Part shown: positions 34,303-44,732 of the stretch, one piece after another
Layout of the letters: every line of letters starts with the position of its first letter
Position numbering within the stretch: position 1 is the first letter of the stretch
DNA from: GCA-003244245 sp963822695
GTDB taxonomy: Bacteria > Actinomycetota > Actinomycetes > Mycobacteriales > Pseudonocardiaceae
Length of the DNA: 64,000 nt
Assembly (NCBI GenBank): GCA_963822695.1
Contig: CAWGJH010000028.1
Location: 1 to 64,000, forward strand
Reading direction: 5' to 3'
Made by a program: the position numbers and the translations under genes
The notes under the pieces: model-generated
Database searches by the model: none
What the model saw: the letters and a program-made list of their open reading frames with translations, nothing else
Told to the model about the DNA's origin: nothing

Positions 34303-35464
34303 CTATTCCTGGATGCCGATGCGGGATGCTAGGCGCTGAACGTCCTCACGACTGGCTGCGGGCGCTTTCCGTAACAGGTCGCGGGTGAGAGCACGGGCCG
34401 GTGGCGAGTAGATCACCGTCTCCGCGGAGACGTCCACCGCTTGCCCGAGCAGATGCAGGACGCCGAGTTCCTCGCCCATGAACTGGTAGCCGCGGGCCAG
34501 TTCGACCAGGTGTTTGGCGCGTTGCTCGGTCGAGGGGATCGACGCGGGATCGATGGTCGCGGCGCGGCGGCGGGCTTCGTTCCCGCGGCCCAGCGCAACC
34601 GCGACCATGACGGCATACAGCTCGACCAGAACCGCCCGATCCTGGTCTGCGGATACGCGTACCCCTCGGGCAGCAGCCGATGAGCGGCGGCGTGGCCTTT
34701 CTCCCATCGTGCCCATGCCGACTCGTCCCTCGCGCGGGCCAGCGTCAGCGCGGCGTGCATCTCCAGGTCGACATACGTCGCGGCCGATTCCCGATCCTCC
34801 TCCATCCGATCGCGAACCAGCGGGATCGCGGAGTCCAACTCCAGTACGGCGTCCTCGTGGTGACCGATCGCTCGGATGAGGGCGGCGTAGTACCAGGAGG
34901 CTCGGGCCATCACCAGCGGATCGTCGGCCGCCTGCGCGGCGGAGTAGGCGCGGTCGGCCGACATCCAGACCAGCTCCCTGTCGCCGTGCCACGCTAGCCA
35001 CGCCTGAGTGAGGTGGTAGGTCTCGGCGAGCAGCCGATGTCCTTCGCGCTGGTCCCTGCATCCTGCCGCGTCGCGGCCTGGCGGGCGTCCAGGATCAGCC
35101 GTGGCAGGACCTTGCCGGTCTCGGTGCGCTGCTTGCTGGAGGTATGCCAGAGCTGCCACGCGGAGTCCAGCGCCGCTCGGACATACGCGCTTGTCTGCGG
35201 CTCGCCGTCATCGATCCGGTGCATCAGCAGGGCGCGGCGCACCTCGGGCACCGCCGCATGGGTCGGGCGCTCCACCACGGTGTAGGACACCTCAGGCCCG
35301 TACAACGCCGCGAGATCCCGGATACCAAGTGCTCGGGCGGCCCGCACCGCCATCGTCAGCGTGAGCTCCCGGCGAGGCCACCCACCGAGTCGCGCGCTGC
35401 GATCCCGGAGTTTCCGGGAACCCTGGGGATCTAGTGGGCGACCATTGTTGCGTGTATCGCACAC
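34303..35464 (-). pseudogene. XRE/TPR-type regulator, frameshifted at least twice
   Basis: Three frames together give a typical regulator C-terminal part. They are R-K-L-R-D-R-S-A-R-L ... L-A-A-L-Y-G-P-E-V-S-Y and R-R-A-L-L-M-H-R-I-D-D-G-E (35464-~35050), then H-R-L-L-A-E-T-Y-H-L-T-Q-A-W-L-A-W-H-G-D-R-E-L-V-W (to ~34650), then V-E-L-Y-A-V-M-V-A-V-A-L-G-R ... D-V-Q-R-L-A-S-R-I-G-I. I could not find the helix-turn-helix. At least two indels make it non-functional as read. Confidence 0.7.
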
Positions 35465-35557
35465 AGTGCCGGAAGGCCTTCCGGCTCGGCTGGACGGCGA
35501 GGAGAGCGCGGCGGGGTTGATCCTCCGGTTGGAAACCGGCCTGGGGTGGCGTGATGA

Positions 35558-36830
35558 TCAGCCGTAGGGCGGTGATGTCCGCGCCGCGCTGGCGGCGGCC
35601 AGGTGGTGTGGTTGCCCGTGCTGCCGTCGGTTGGTTGACTGGCTCAGGCCCTCGCCCTGACTTGCGTCCAGCGGGTCGGTGAAGTCGAAAACGATGGTGT
35701 CGTCGTAGGTGGCCAGGATCCGCTGGGCGGTTGTGGTCAGGTGGATCTCGTCGGGTCCGTCGTAGATACGGGTTCCCCGGGCCATGCGGTGGGCCACGGA
35801 GAGGAACGGGTGCTGGAGCCCTTCGGCGCCGAACACCTGCACCGCCCGGTCGAGCACATCGTTGAGCATCTGCGACGCCGCGACCTTCGCCGCGCTCACG
35901 TCCGACGTCGCGGGCAGGTCGGCGTCGAATACGCGGCGGCCCGGCGCAGCAGGCTGCGCGCCGCGCAGATCTCGGTGTAGGCCGCGAATACGTGCTGGTG
36001 CATGAGCTGCTTGTCGGCGAGTACCCCGCCGAGTGTCCGGCGCTGGCGCATCCGCAGGCACATCAGATCGAATGCCCGCTGCGCCTGACCCAGCCAGTGC
36101 ATCGCCCGCAGCAGGCGCCCGAGGTTCAACCGTCGCCCGATCACGGCGGTGCCCCGCCCCGCTGACCCACGAGGTAGTCCTCAGGCACCCGCGCGTCAGC
36201 GAACTCGAGCTCCCATTGGTCGCCCTCGAGACCCAGCGTGCACAGCGGCCGTACCACCCGGAAGCCGGGGGTGCCCGCTGGCACCACGATCAGCGACAGC
36301 GCGCCGCGGATCGGCCTACCCAGCGCCTCGGTCCGGGCTACGACGGTGGTGAAGGTGGCGCGGCCGGCGCGGCAGGTGAACCACTTGCGCCCGCGCACCG
36401 TCCACATGCCCTGGGTGAGCTGCGCCTCGGTGCGCAGCAGGCTGGGGTCTGACCCGCTGACCCCGGGCTCGGTCATGCCGTAGCTGGCAACGGCGGTGCC
36501 CGCCGCGAGCGGGGCCAGGTACTCCGTGCGGACGCGGTCGGAGCCCGACTCGTGCAACATCCGCACGTCGAGCGTGGCGTCGGCGCCGAACACGGCGGGT
36601 CCGTGCAGTGCGCGGCCCTCCTGTTCGGCGATCGCCAGGTACTCGGGCAGCGTGAACCCAGCGCCCCCAAGCTCTGGCGGGTAGTACAGCCCCCAGAGAC
36701 CGGCCGACCGCGCCCGCTGCTGCAGCTCGGCGAGTACCCCGGCGCCGTCTGGACCCGTGAGCAGGCCTCACGGGGCAGGATCTCCTCCTCGGTGAACTGG
36801 CGCACGGCCGCGCGCACGGACACCGGGTCC
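35558..36830 (-). pseudogene. Acyl-CoA dehydrogenase part of a fused, frameshifted gene
   Basis: Segments in different frames cover most of an acyl-CoA dehydrogenase: Q-F-T-E-E-E-I-L-P-R-E (N-terminal helix), L-Y-Y-P-P-E-L-G-G-A-G, Y-G-M-T-E-P-G-V-S-G-S-D (FAD/substrate loop), K-W-F-T-C-R-A-G, R-M-R-Q-R-R-T-L-G-G-V-L-A-D-K-Q, Q-V-F-G-A-E-G-L and D-G-P-D-E-I-H-L-T-T. Frame changes occur near 36771, 36142 and 35940. The N-terminal part continues without a stop from the ligase, so the parent was a ligase-dehydrogenase fusion. Confidence 0.7.
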
Positions 36831-38494
36831 CGTGGCACCGTCCTGGTGACCAGCTCGAGCAGGGCCCGCTTGTCGACCTTGCCCGCCGGGGTGATCGGCA
36901 GCTCATCGAGCACCACCAGCTGCTCGGGGAACTTGCGCCGCTCGAGGCCGGAGGAGTCGAGGAACGCGCCGAGGCCGGCCATGTCCAGCGGTGGCGCCCC
37001 CGCCCGCAGCGCCACGCACGCGCACACCCGCTGCCCAAGGTCTGCGTCGGGGATCCCGAGGCACGCGACGCTGACCACGTCCTCATGCGCCGCCACCGCC
37101 ACCTCGACCTCAGCGGGGCTGATGTTGGTGCCGCCACGGATGACGATCTCCTTGCTGCGGCCGACGAGGCGTAGCCTACCGTCGTCGTCCAGAAAGCCCC
37201 GGTCGCCGGTGCGTACCCAGCCCTCGGGAGTCCGGTAGCGCTCGTCCAGCTCCGGTGCGTGGACGTAGCACAGCGGGGACATCGGCCCGCGCGCGAGGAT
37301 TTCGCCGACCTCACCGTGGCGGACTGAACGGTCGGCGGGATCGGCGATGCGGATGTCGCAGATCGTGGCGTTGGGCTGTGCCGACCGTGTACTGGGCGAC
37401 CGGGAGGGGATCGTCGAGCAAGGTGTGACAGTTCACGCCATCGGCCGAGCCGTAGAGGCTCACGAAGGCGCAGCCCAGGCGCTGCGGCGCACTGCTGCGC
37501 GGTCGGCGGGTCGATGATGGCGCCGCCACTGACCACGGCCACGAGCGAGGACACGTCGGTGGCTCGGCAGGTCCGGGTGGCTGAGCAGGCGCTGGAACAT
37601 GGTGGGCACCCCGAACACGTGGGTCGGCCGGTGCGCCGCGATGGCCGCGAGCGCCTCCCCCGGGTCGAACCTCGGCAGCAGCACCAGGGAGCCCCCGAGG
37701 GTCACGAGCACCCCGACGGTCGCGCACGAGCCGAACGACGAACCGAGCGGGACGCCGAACATGCCCCGCATGGGGGAGCCATCCGGTGGCGCCAGCCGGG
37801 CGAGAAACCGGCCCCGGCCGCCGACCAGCGCGTTGTGTGAGTACGCCACGATCTTCGGCTCCGCCTCGGTGCCCGAGGACACCAGCATCCGCACCGCCGA
37901 GTCCGGGTCGATGGGCGGGACGGTGTCCCAGTCGAGCGCGGGGCCGGCCAGCAGGTCGTCCAAGGCGATGGTGCCCGGCGCCGCTGGGCCGTCGACCACG
38001 ATATGCGCGAGGTCGGGCACCTCAGGTCGCAAGCTCTGGTAGAGCTCCGCGACGTCGACGTCGGCGTAGTGCCGGCAGGTGAGCGCGACGCTGGCCCGGG
38101 ATCTGCGCAGCAGCGCCCGCACGTCGCGGTCGCCGCGCCCGGCCGGGAAGGGCAGCACAACGCCACCGAGCGCCGCGACGCCGAGGTCGACGACGACCGC
38201 GCGCCACGAGTTCGCCAGCTGGCAGGAGACGACCGATCCCGTCCCGACTCCCCACTCTCGCAGGCCGTGCGCGAGCCGCAGTGCGGCGTCATACAGCTCG
38301 CTGCGACTGTGCACTCCGGAGGCGTCGAGCACCGCAGCCCGGTCCGGATTGCAGCCGACCAGCTCCGTGAACAGTCCGAACACGTCCCGGTCGGGGTAGT
38401 AACCGGCCCGGGACCACTCGCGGCGCAGCGCCGCTGGCACGAGGTCGGGCAACCGTCGGCTGAGCCGACAATCTGACTGTCGGGGCAGGGCTCA
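36790..38494 (-). pseudogene. AMP-dependent acyl-CoA ligase, frameshifted, fused to a dehydrogenase
   Basis: From about 38452 the frame has A-M-P-ligase features: L-V-S-S-G-T-E-A-E-P-K-I-V-A-Y-S-H-N (P-loop), S-L-Y-G-S-A-D-G-V, W-V-R-T-G-D-R-G-F-L-D-D-D-G-R-L-R-L-V-G-R-S-K-E-I-V-I-R-G-G and P-I-T-P-A-G-K-V-D-K-R-A-L-L with the catalytic lysine. Frames shift near 37570, 37480 and 37375. The true start may be GTG about 38494, overlapping the CoA-transferase stop but in yet another frame. The sequence is closest to cyclic-carboxylate CoA ligases (inference). Confidence 0.7.
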
Positions 38495-40429
38495 CGAGAA
38501 TCTCCAAGGTGAGGTGACGACCACGCACCCGTGGTGGGCAGTGTGCTCGGCCAGGCGCGGGTCGGCGGGCAGCGCGGTGAGGTCGTTGCGCACCACCGCC
38601 GCCGGTATCCCGGCGGTGTGCAGGCGGTCCAGCCAGCACCGGGCCGGCAGTGTGCGCAGCGGCGGCTCCAGCCGGGCGCGGAGCCCGGCGGTCTGCCTCG
38701 GGTGCGTGGGCGCCGGAACGCCGACCGCGCGGCACAGCGCGTCGATGCCAGTCGCCGAGCGGGCAGCCAGGGCGAGTGGCTCGTCGGCGGTGTCGAACAC
38801 CCCGGTGATCGGCCGAGGTGGTGCGCCGCAGCCGGTGCGCGACCAGGTGCGGCCCGCATCGGGGCAGCCAGCGCATCGGTGAGGAGCACGTCGGCCGCGC
38901 CCAGCAGGGACGACTCGACCCGGGCGCCCCGGCCGTCGAGGTAGCGCAGCGCCAGTCCGGCGAGCACACCCTCAATGCACACCTGCGCGCCGAGCAGGTC
39001 GAGCAGCGTCATCAGCGACGGTCGTGGCGAGCCGGGCTCGCCGAGCACCTCGGCGAGCCCGGAGTGGGCCTGCACCATGAAGTCGGTTCCGAGCGGCGGC
39101 TCAGGCACCCAGGGGCTGTCCCAGATCCCGCCCCACGCTGACGCCTGCGCGTACACCAACCCCGGGCGGATCCACTGCAGGTGCTCGGCGTCGAGTCGGT
39201 AGCGCTCCGCCTTGCCAGGTGCCCAGTTCTGCAGGAAGACATCCGCCTCGCGCACCAGCTCACCGGCCTCCGCCTGGCCCGCCGACGTGCGGATGTCCAC
39301 CTCCACCACCTGCTTACCGTGGTTCAACGCCACGAACCTCGCGGAGCAGTCGCCGGCCATCGGGGGCATCCCGCGCAGCGGGTCCCCACCCGGTGGCTCG
39401 ATGCGCACCACCTCGGCGCCGAGCAGGACGAGCAGCCGGCCCGCAAGCGGCCCCTGCACCCGACGGCAGGACTCGACCACCCGCAAGCCCGCAAGCGGCA
39501 GGTCACCCGATCCGGCACCGCCCTTGCCAGCCGCGGCCGGACGTGGCTTCGGAGGCCGGACGGGTGGTCAGCCGCCACGGCGCGGGCGGACCGGCTGCGG
39601 CCAGGACGTCGGGGTCACAACGCCGCTGCGCTACACTGCGCACCGGGCACAGGCTCATCCCGGTCTGCGCGGCGACGCGCACGAGGTCGGCGAAGGTCCA
39701 CCCGGCGAGCGTCTGGTGCAGCTGCGGCCACAGGGCAGAGGTGGCGCTCGGGTAGCGCAGCAGGAAAGGCCGCCAGCTGCGGCCGATCGCCGCTGGGTCG
39801 GCACCGAGCCGCGCCCAGAACGCCTGCCAGGGCGCGGCGTCGAGGGCCTCCAGCTCCAGCGGCACACCGTCCGAGGACCGGAAAGGGGGGCGGAGGGTTC
39901 CCTGGGGCTGCCCCGGCTGGCCCGCCTCTGGATCCTCGGTGGCCGTCGCGGCCGCGAGGTACTGGCTCACCGTGAGGGCGGCCGCCGCCGGAAGGGACAC
40001 CGCCGCGTGCTCCACGGCCAGCCCGCGCAACCGCCCCACCACCACGGCCAGCGCACCGTGTAACGCCAGGCTCGCCACCGTGGCGCAGACGTACGGCACG
40101 CCGATCGGCGCCACCCCGCCAGCCGCGCGGCCGTGCACCGCCATCAGCCCGAACACGGCCTGCGCGCACACCTCGTCGTACGGGCCGTCCCGCTCGACCC
40201 GCCACCCCCGCACCGAGCTCGTGGCACTACCGTGCGCGCCGCGCACCTGGAGGCCGGTGCCCGATGGAGCGTCCACCAGCGGCTCGGCACGGCCGGCCGG
40301 CCCGGGCGGTCCGCCACCCGTCGCGGCCAGCAGCCGCCTGCCTGCGGCGCGCAGGCACCCGTCCAGGCCAGCTCGGGTTGGTCGCACTGCCACCCGGTAG
40401 GGCGCATCGATGCCACGTTCGTGTCTCAC
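38492..40429 (-). pseudogene. Double CaiB/BaiF CoA-transferase, frameshifted
   Basis: The first half (40429-~39555) is a divergent CaiB-like domain. The second half begins D-L-P-L-A-G-L-R-V-V-E-S-C-R-R-V-Q-G-P-L-A-G-R-L-L-V-L-L-G-A-E-V-V-R-I-E-P-P-G-G-D-P and continues with N-H-G-K-Q-V-V-E-V-D to about 38830. It then resumes in another frame (F-D-T-A-D-E-P-L-A-L-A-A-R ... L-A-E-H-T-A-H-H-G-C). Such enzymes move CoA between carboxylic acids. At least two indels are present. It is the first gene of the decayed operon with the ligase-dehydrogenase. Confidence 0.75.
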
Positions 40430-40701
40430 GTGCGACGATGGTTGAGAAATATCACTGAAAGTCAATAGAATCAGCGCTCCAGTCGCATCTGACCACACGA
40501 ATAGGTGTAGTATTTAACACTAGAGTGACACTACAGTCAACGAGGCGTTCAGGGTCTATTTCGGTGTTCACCACCGGTTCTCGCGGCGCTCACAGAGGCT
40601 GAAGTCGCAGGTAAAGGAGTTCTCACCGGACGCCTTCATGGACCAGTGCACTAGACGGTCGCTCCATGCACTCGCTGGTTCGACAGTTCATGAGGACGGT
40701 C

Positions 40702-41946
40702 ATGACACGTTCGGCGGAGGACGGCTCGACGGAGGGCAGGGCAACGGTGGGCACACCGCTGGGGCTCGTGGTTGTGCTCACCCTCGCGATGACGCTGCCG
40801 ATGCTCGTGCTGTACGCCATCGGGGCGCTCGGGCCGCAGCTGGTGACCGACGTGGGAGTTGACCGGACCGAGCTCGGTGTACTGCCCGCGGCCGGGTTCG
40901 CGGTCGCGGCGGTGCTGTCGCTGTGGGCCGGCCGCATCGTCGACCGGGCGGGTACCCGGGGTGCCGGCGCGGCGCTGTTCGTCGTCGTGGCTGTCTCGTT
41001 CGCCACGATGGCGCTCGCTGGCGGCCTCGGGCTCCTCGTCGTCGCCGTCGCGGCGTGCGGGATCGCGCAGGCCCTGGCCAACCCGGTCACGAACCGGATC
41101 ATCGCCGAGCGGGTACCGGCCCGGGCCCGGGGCACGGTGGTCGGGATCAAGCAGTCCGGCGTGCAACTCGCCGCCCTGGTCGCCGGTGTTGGGCTGCCAC
41201 CCATTGCGGCGGTCTGGGGGTGGCAGGCTGCTCTCGCGTGCGTGCCGCCGGTCGCTCTGGCCTGCCTGATCGCCACCCTCCGGTTACCCCATGCGGCCCC
41301 CGATACAGCCCGGAGACCGGGGGCAGCCGGCGGGCGGCTGCTGCCCGCCGCACCCGGGCGGGCGCTGGCCTGGTTACTCGCCTTGCAGCTGTGCCTTGGC
41401 GCGGGGCTCGCCGCCGTGACGACGTTCGTCCCGCTCTACGCGCACCAGGACCTGGGCGCGAGCGAACGTCATGGGGCGCTCATTCTCGCTGGCTTCGGCG
41501 TCTCGGGGATAGCCTCCCGGGTGCTGTGGACGTCGGTGGCTGGCCGCCGCGGCGATCCGTTGGGTCTGCAGCTCATGCTGGCGCTGCTCGCCACGATCGC
41601 CGCAGGCGCCCTGTGGCTCAGCAGCGCAGTCCCGGCGGGAGGCCTCGCACTGGTGTGGGCCGGGGCCATCGGCGTCGGGGCCACCGCCGTGGCCGCAAAC
41701 GCCGTCTCGATGCTGAGCGTGATCAATGACCGCCGCTTCGGCCCGGTGGGGCACGCCTCGGCGCTGGCCTCCAGCGGATTCTTCGCGGGCTTCGTGGTCA
41801 GCCCGCCGCTGGCCGGGCTGCTCGCCGACACTGCAGGCTTCGGCGGTACCTGGATCCTGGTCATCGGGGCGTTCCTGCTAGCTACCGGCTGCGCGGCAGG
41901 CCTGCGGCGGCTCGGTCACGCGACGGTCGCTACGCCAGCCTCATGA
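40702..41946 (+). CDS. MFS transporter
   Basis: 414 residues with about twelve membrane helices. The signature loop between helices 2 and 3 reads L-W-A-G-R-I-V-D-R-A-G-T-R. A-N-P-V-T-N-R-I-I-A-E-R-V-P-A-R-A-R-G-T-V-V-G-I-K-Q-S-G-V-Q is typical of cyanate/organic-anion-type carriers. ATG 40702 is preferred because GAGGA lies 8 bases upstream; ATG 40666 is possible. It runs divergently from the decayed CoA-transferase operon and leads a plus-strand group with the GH88-like and monooxygenase genes, so it may carry their substrate. Confidence 0.85.
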   Translation: MTRSAEDGSTEGRATVGTPLGLVVVLTLAMTLPMLVLYAIGALGPQLVTDVGVDRTELGVLPAAGFAVAAVLSLWAGRIVDRAGTRGAGAALFVVVAVSFATMALAGGLGLLVVAVAACGIAQALANPVTNRIIAERVPARARGTVVGIKQSGVQLAALVAGVGLPPIAAVWGWQAALACVPPVALACLIATLRLPHAAPDTARRPGAAGGRLLPAAPGRALAWLLALQLCLGAGLAAVTTFVPLYAHQDLGASERHGALILAGFGVSGIASRVLWTSVAGRRGDPLGLQLMLALLATIAAGALWLSSAVPAGGLALVWAGAIGVGATAVAANAVSMLSVINDRRFGPVGHASALASSGFFAGFVVSPPLAGLLADTAGFGGTWILVIGAFLLATGCAAGLRRLGHATVATPAS

Positions 41947-41976
41947 CGGCGCCAATCCTACGACTCAGCCAATCCT

Positions 41977-43110
41977 GTGACTCAGTCCCCACTGACGCTC
42001 GCCGAGCGGGACCGGGCGATCGACGACTTGGTCGAGCGAGTGCTACGTACCCGGATCGAGTGCGGGCAGCGATACCCATTGTTCGCTGCCCCCGCAGGCG
42101 GGCGATGGACCACTAGCGGCCGGGGCTCCTGGTGCGCCGGGGCCTGGATCGGGCTGCTGCGGCTCGCGGCCGCTCGCAGCGGCGACGCGGCAACCGCCCG
42201 CAACGCCCTGGATCGGGCACGAGGCCTCGGACACTGGGTGACCACGGATACGGTGGCCCGCGCGATGGTGCTGCGCTGCGCCACCGACCCGGCGGACGCA
42301 GTAGACGCGATAGCGTGCGACCCGGCCGTGACACAGTTGCGCGCGGACTGTGCTCGGGCTCTGGTTGCCGCCTTCTCTCCTGCGGTGGGCGCCATCCCCG
42401 ACGGAACCGCACTGGGCCGGGGCGAACTCGGTGCCCGAACGTGCACAGTGGACGCCATCGCATCGGTGATCGGGCTGCTACCCGCTGCGCCAGGGGTACC
42501 GGGCGCAGCGCAGGTGGCACGGCGGCACGCCCGGACGCTGCTCAGCGCGGTGGCACCGGACGGGCGCGTACCCGCCGAGTACCGGCTGCGGGCCAACGGC
42601 ACCGGCCCCGAGCCGCTCGGCCGCGCGGGTGCGTGGGCACGTGGGCAGGCCTGGGCGCTGCTCGGCGCCGCCGAGGCGGTGCGTGCCTGGGGTGCGCCGT
42701 GGCTCGCACCGGCTCGGGCGATCGCCGCGCACTGGAGGACTCTGCCCGTGCCCCCGCCTGATGTCGAGGGCGAGCCGGGCCTGCTCGACACCGCGGCGGC
42801 GGCCATCGCCGCCGATGCGCTGCGGCTGCTGGCGGCGGCCGATCCGGAGCACTCCGCCGCGCACCGGGCCACGGCGCAGAGTCTGTGCGCGGAGCTGGTG
42901 CGCACGCACCTCACCGGTAGCGCACCCGGGTTGCTGCCCCAGGCCCCACGCGGGGTGTTCACGCACGCCTGCTATTGGACCGGCCCGCGCGGGCGCGAAC
43001 AGGTCGAGTGTGTCTGGGGCGGGTACCACTTGCTGCGTGCGCTGCGCGGCACCGATGCGGTGCAGTTCCCCTCTAGAGCGCCACTCGTTACCATGCCCTC
43101 ATGCCAGTAG
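41977..43110 (+). CDS. Glycosyl hydrolase family 88-like protein
   Basis: 377 residues, all helical. S-W-C-A-G-A-W-I-G-L-L-R-L-A-A near the start and W-A-R-G-Q-A-W-A-L-L-G-A-A-E-A-V-R (around 220) match the (alpha/alpha)6 barrel of unsaturated glucuronyl/rhamnogalacturonyl hydrolases (GH88/105). The two usual catalytic Asp residues are not obvious to me, so activity is uncertain. GTG start 30 bp after the MFS stop. A 41-bp near-copy of its 3' end lies at 45712-45752. Confidence 0.65.
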   Translation: MTQSPLTLAERDRAIDDLVERVLRTRIECGQRYPLFAAPAGGRWTTSGRGSWCAGAWIGLLRLAAARSGDAATARNALDRARGLGHWVTTDTVARAMVLRCATDPADAVDAIACDPAVTQLRADCARALVAAFSPAVGAIPDGTALGRGELGARTCTVDAIASVIGLLPAAPGVPGAAQVARRHARTLLSAVAPDGRVPAEYRLRANGTGPEPLGRAGAWARGQAWALLGAAEAVRAWGAPWLAPARAIAAHWRTLPVPPPDVEGEPGLLDTAAAAIAADALRLLAAADPEHSAAHRATAQSLCAELVRTHLTGSAPGLLPQAPRGVFTHACYWTGPRGREQVECVWGGYHLLRALRGTDAVQFPSRAPLVTMPSCQ

Positions 43111-43120
43111 GGGTGCGGGC

Positions 43121-44707
43121 GTGAGCACCGGCAGCGACGTCGTCATTGTTGGTGCCGGCCCGACCGGGCTGACGACGGCGCTGCTGCTGGCACACCAGGG
43201 TGTGGCGTGCACGGTGTTGGAGCGGCGCACCGCGCCGTCCCGGACTCCCCGAGCGCGGGTGGTCACGTTGCGCACCATGGAGGTCTTTCGGGGTCTGGGC
43301 CTGGCCGAGGAGGTCATCGCTGCGGCGGTGGCCAGCGAGCGGACTGGGCTGCCGTTCACCTTCGCCCGCACCCTCGCCGAGGCCGCGCCCGCGCGGACCA
43401 CCACCATGTTCCGCCGCGGTGCGCGCGCCGAGCAGAGCCCGTGCACCACCGTGATGTGCCCGCAGGACGTGGTGGAGCGCATCCTCCTGGCCCGAATCGC
43501 CACCACTGGCTCGATCCGGCTGCAGCACGGGGTGGACGTGCGCGGTGTGGACGTGCAGGGCGAGGACGTGCTGGTCCACACCGCCGAGGATACCCCGCTG
43601 CTCGCACGCTATGTGGTGGGCGCCGACGGCGCCTCGAGTTCGCTCCGCCGGGTCTGCGGCCCACCTGCGGGGCTGGGCGAGGACTCCGGTATGGCGGCAG
43701 GCCCTGCCGTCGCCAACACGCTGGTGCTGTTCGAGGCAGACCTCACCGAGCTCATCGCAGATTGTGGCAGCACCATCTACTTCCTGGACCACGAGGGCGT
43801 GCGGGGTTACCTGCAGCCGACCGCGCAGCCGCACCGGTGGACGTTTAACCAATTGCATGAGGACCACGAACCGCTCGCCCGGACCGATCCTGCGGCTGCG
43901 GTCCGAGTGGTGCTGGGCGCCGACGTCGCGGTGCGGGTCCTGGAGACGACCGAGTGGACGATGCGCAGCGTGGTGACACCGTGGTTCCGGCACGGCCCGG
44001 TGTTCCTCGCGGGCGACGCCGCGCACGTGGTGTCACCGTTCAGCGGGTCCGGGATGAACCTGGGGGTGCAGGACGCGGTGAACCTGGCGTGGAAGCTCGC
44101 CGCGGTGCTGCGGGGACGAGCGGGTCCGGGGCTGCTGGCCAGCTACGAGGAGGAGCGACGCCCGGTGGCGCTGTGGAACGTCGAGGAGGACCGCCGCAAC
44201 GTGTCGACCGTTCGGGACGATCGGGGATGGCGACGATGGAGCGAGGAGCTACCCCGGCGGCGGGCGAAGGACGGGCTCTTGCTCGGGTACCGCTACCGCT
44301 CCAGGGCGGTGCTGCCCGACGGTGGCCCGCGCCCCCCGGAACTGGACTACACCCAGTACGTGCCCTCCGCCCGACCGGGGGACCGCGCCCCGCACTGCTG
44401 GCTCGACGACCACGAGACGTCCACAGTGGATCTCCATCGCGATGGGTTCGCCCTGGTGGGACCTGACCCGATCTGGGCGCAGCACGCCGCTGCGGCGGCC
44501 ACCGCACTCGACCTGCCGGTGGCCGCACTGGCTCCCACGACCGGAGCTGCGGCCCGGGCACACCTCGCTGAGGTCTACAACCTCAGCCAAGGTGCCGTGC
44601 TCGTCCGCCCAGACGGTCACATCGGCTGGCGCTGCACCGACCCGCCACCGAACCCCGCGGAGGCAATCACCACCGCTACCCGCACGATCCTAGACAGGGC
44701 CGGCTGA
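43121..44707 (+). CDS. FAD-dependent aromatic-ring monooxygenase
   Basis: 528 residues from GTG. The FAD ADP-binding motif V-V-I-V-G-A-G-P-T-G-L is at 7-17, then T-V-L-E-R-R. The second FAD motif G-D-A-A-H-V-V-S-P-F-S-G-S-G-M-N-L-G-V-Q-D-A-V-N-L-A-W-K-L-A is textbook for the PHBH/pheA group. A C-terminal thioredoxin-like domain (A-P-H-C-W-L, V-R-P-D-G-H-I-G-W-R) is as in phenol and polyketide hydroxylases. It hydroxylates an aromatic substrate with NAD(P)H and O2. It lies 10 bp after the GH88-like gene in one apparent operon. Confidence 0.92.
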   Translation: MSTGSDVVIVGAGPTGLTTALLLAHQGVACTVLERRTAPSRTPRARVVTLRTMEVFRGLGLAEEVIAAAVASERTGLPFTFARTLAEAAPARTTTMFRRGARAEQSPCTTVMCPQDVVERILLARIATTGSIRLQHGVDVRGVDVQGEDVLVHTAEDTPLLARYVVGADGASSSLRRVCGPPAGLGEDSGMAAGPAVANTLVLFEADLTELIADCGSTIYFLDHEGVRGYLQPTAQPHRWTFNQLHEDHEPLARTDPAAAVRVVLGADVAVRVLETTEWTMRSVVTPWFRHGPVFLAGDAAHVVSPFSGSGMNLGVQDAVNLAWKLAAVLRGRAGPGLLASYEEERRPVALWNVEEDRRNVSTVRDDRGWRRWSEELPRRRAKDGLLLGYRYRSRAVLPDGGPRPPELDYTQYVPSARPGDRAPHCWLDDHETSTVDLHRDGFALVGPDPIWAQHAAAAATALDLPVAALAPTTGAAARAHLAEVYNLSQGAVLVRPDGHIGWRCTDPPPNPAEAITTATRTILDRAG

Positions 44708-44732
44708 CAGCCGCACCGGCACCTACCTACAC

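Noticed and set aside
36316..37554. 412-codon Arg-rich minus-strand ORF
   Set aside because: Out-of-frame reading of the decayed ligase/dehydrogenase gene; no protein features beyond its first ~20 codons.
40500..40540. CACT-AG-AGTG as TetR operator for the MFS gene
   Set aside because: Arms of only four bases and distance from the TetR gene make it unconvincing.
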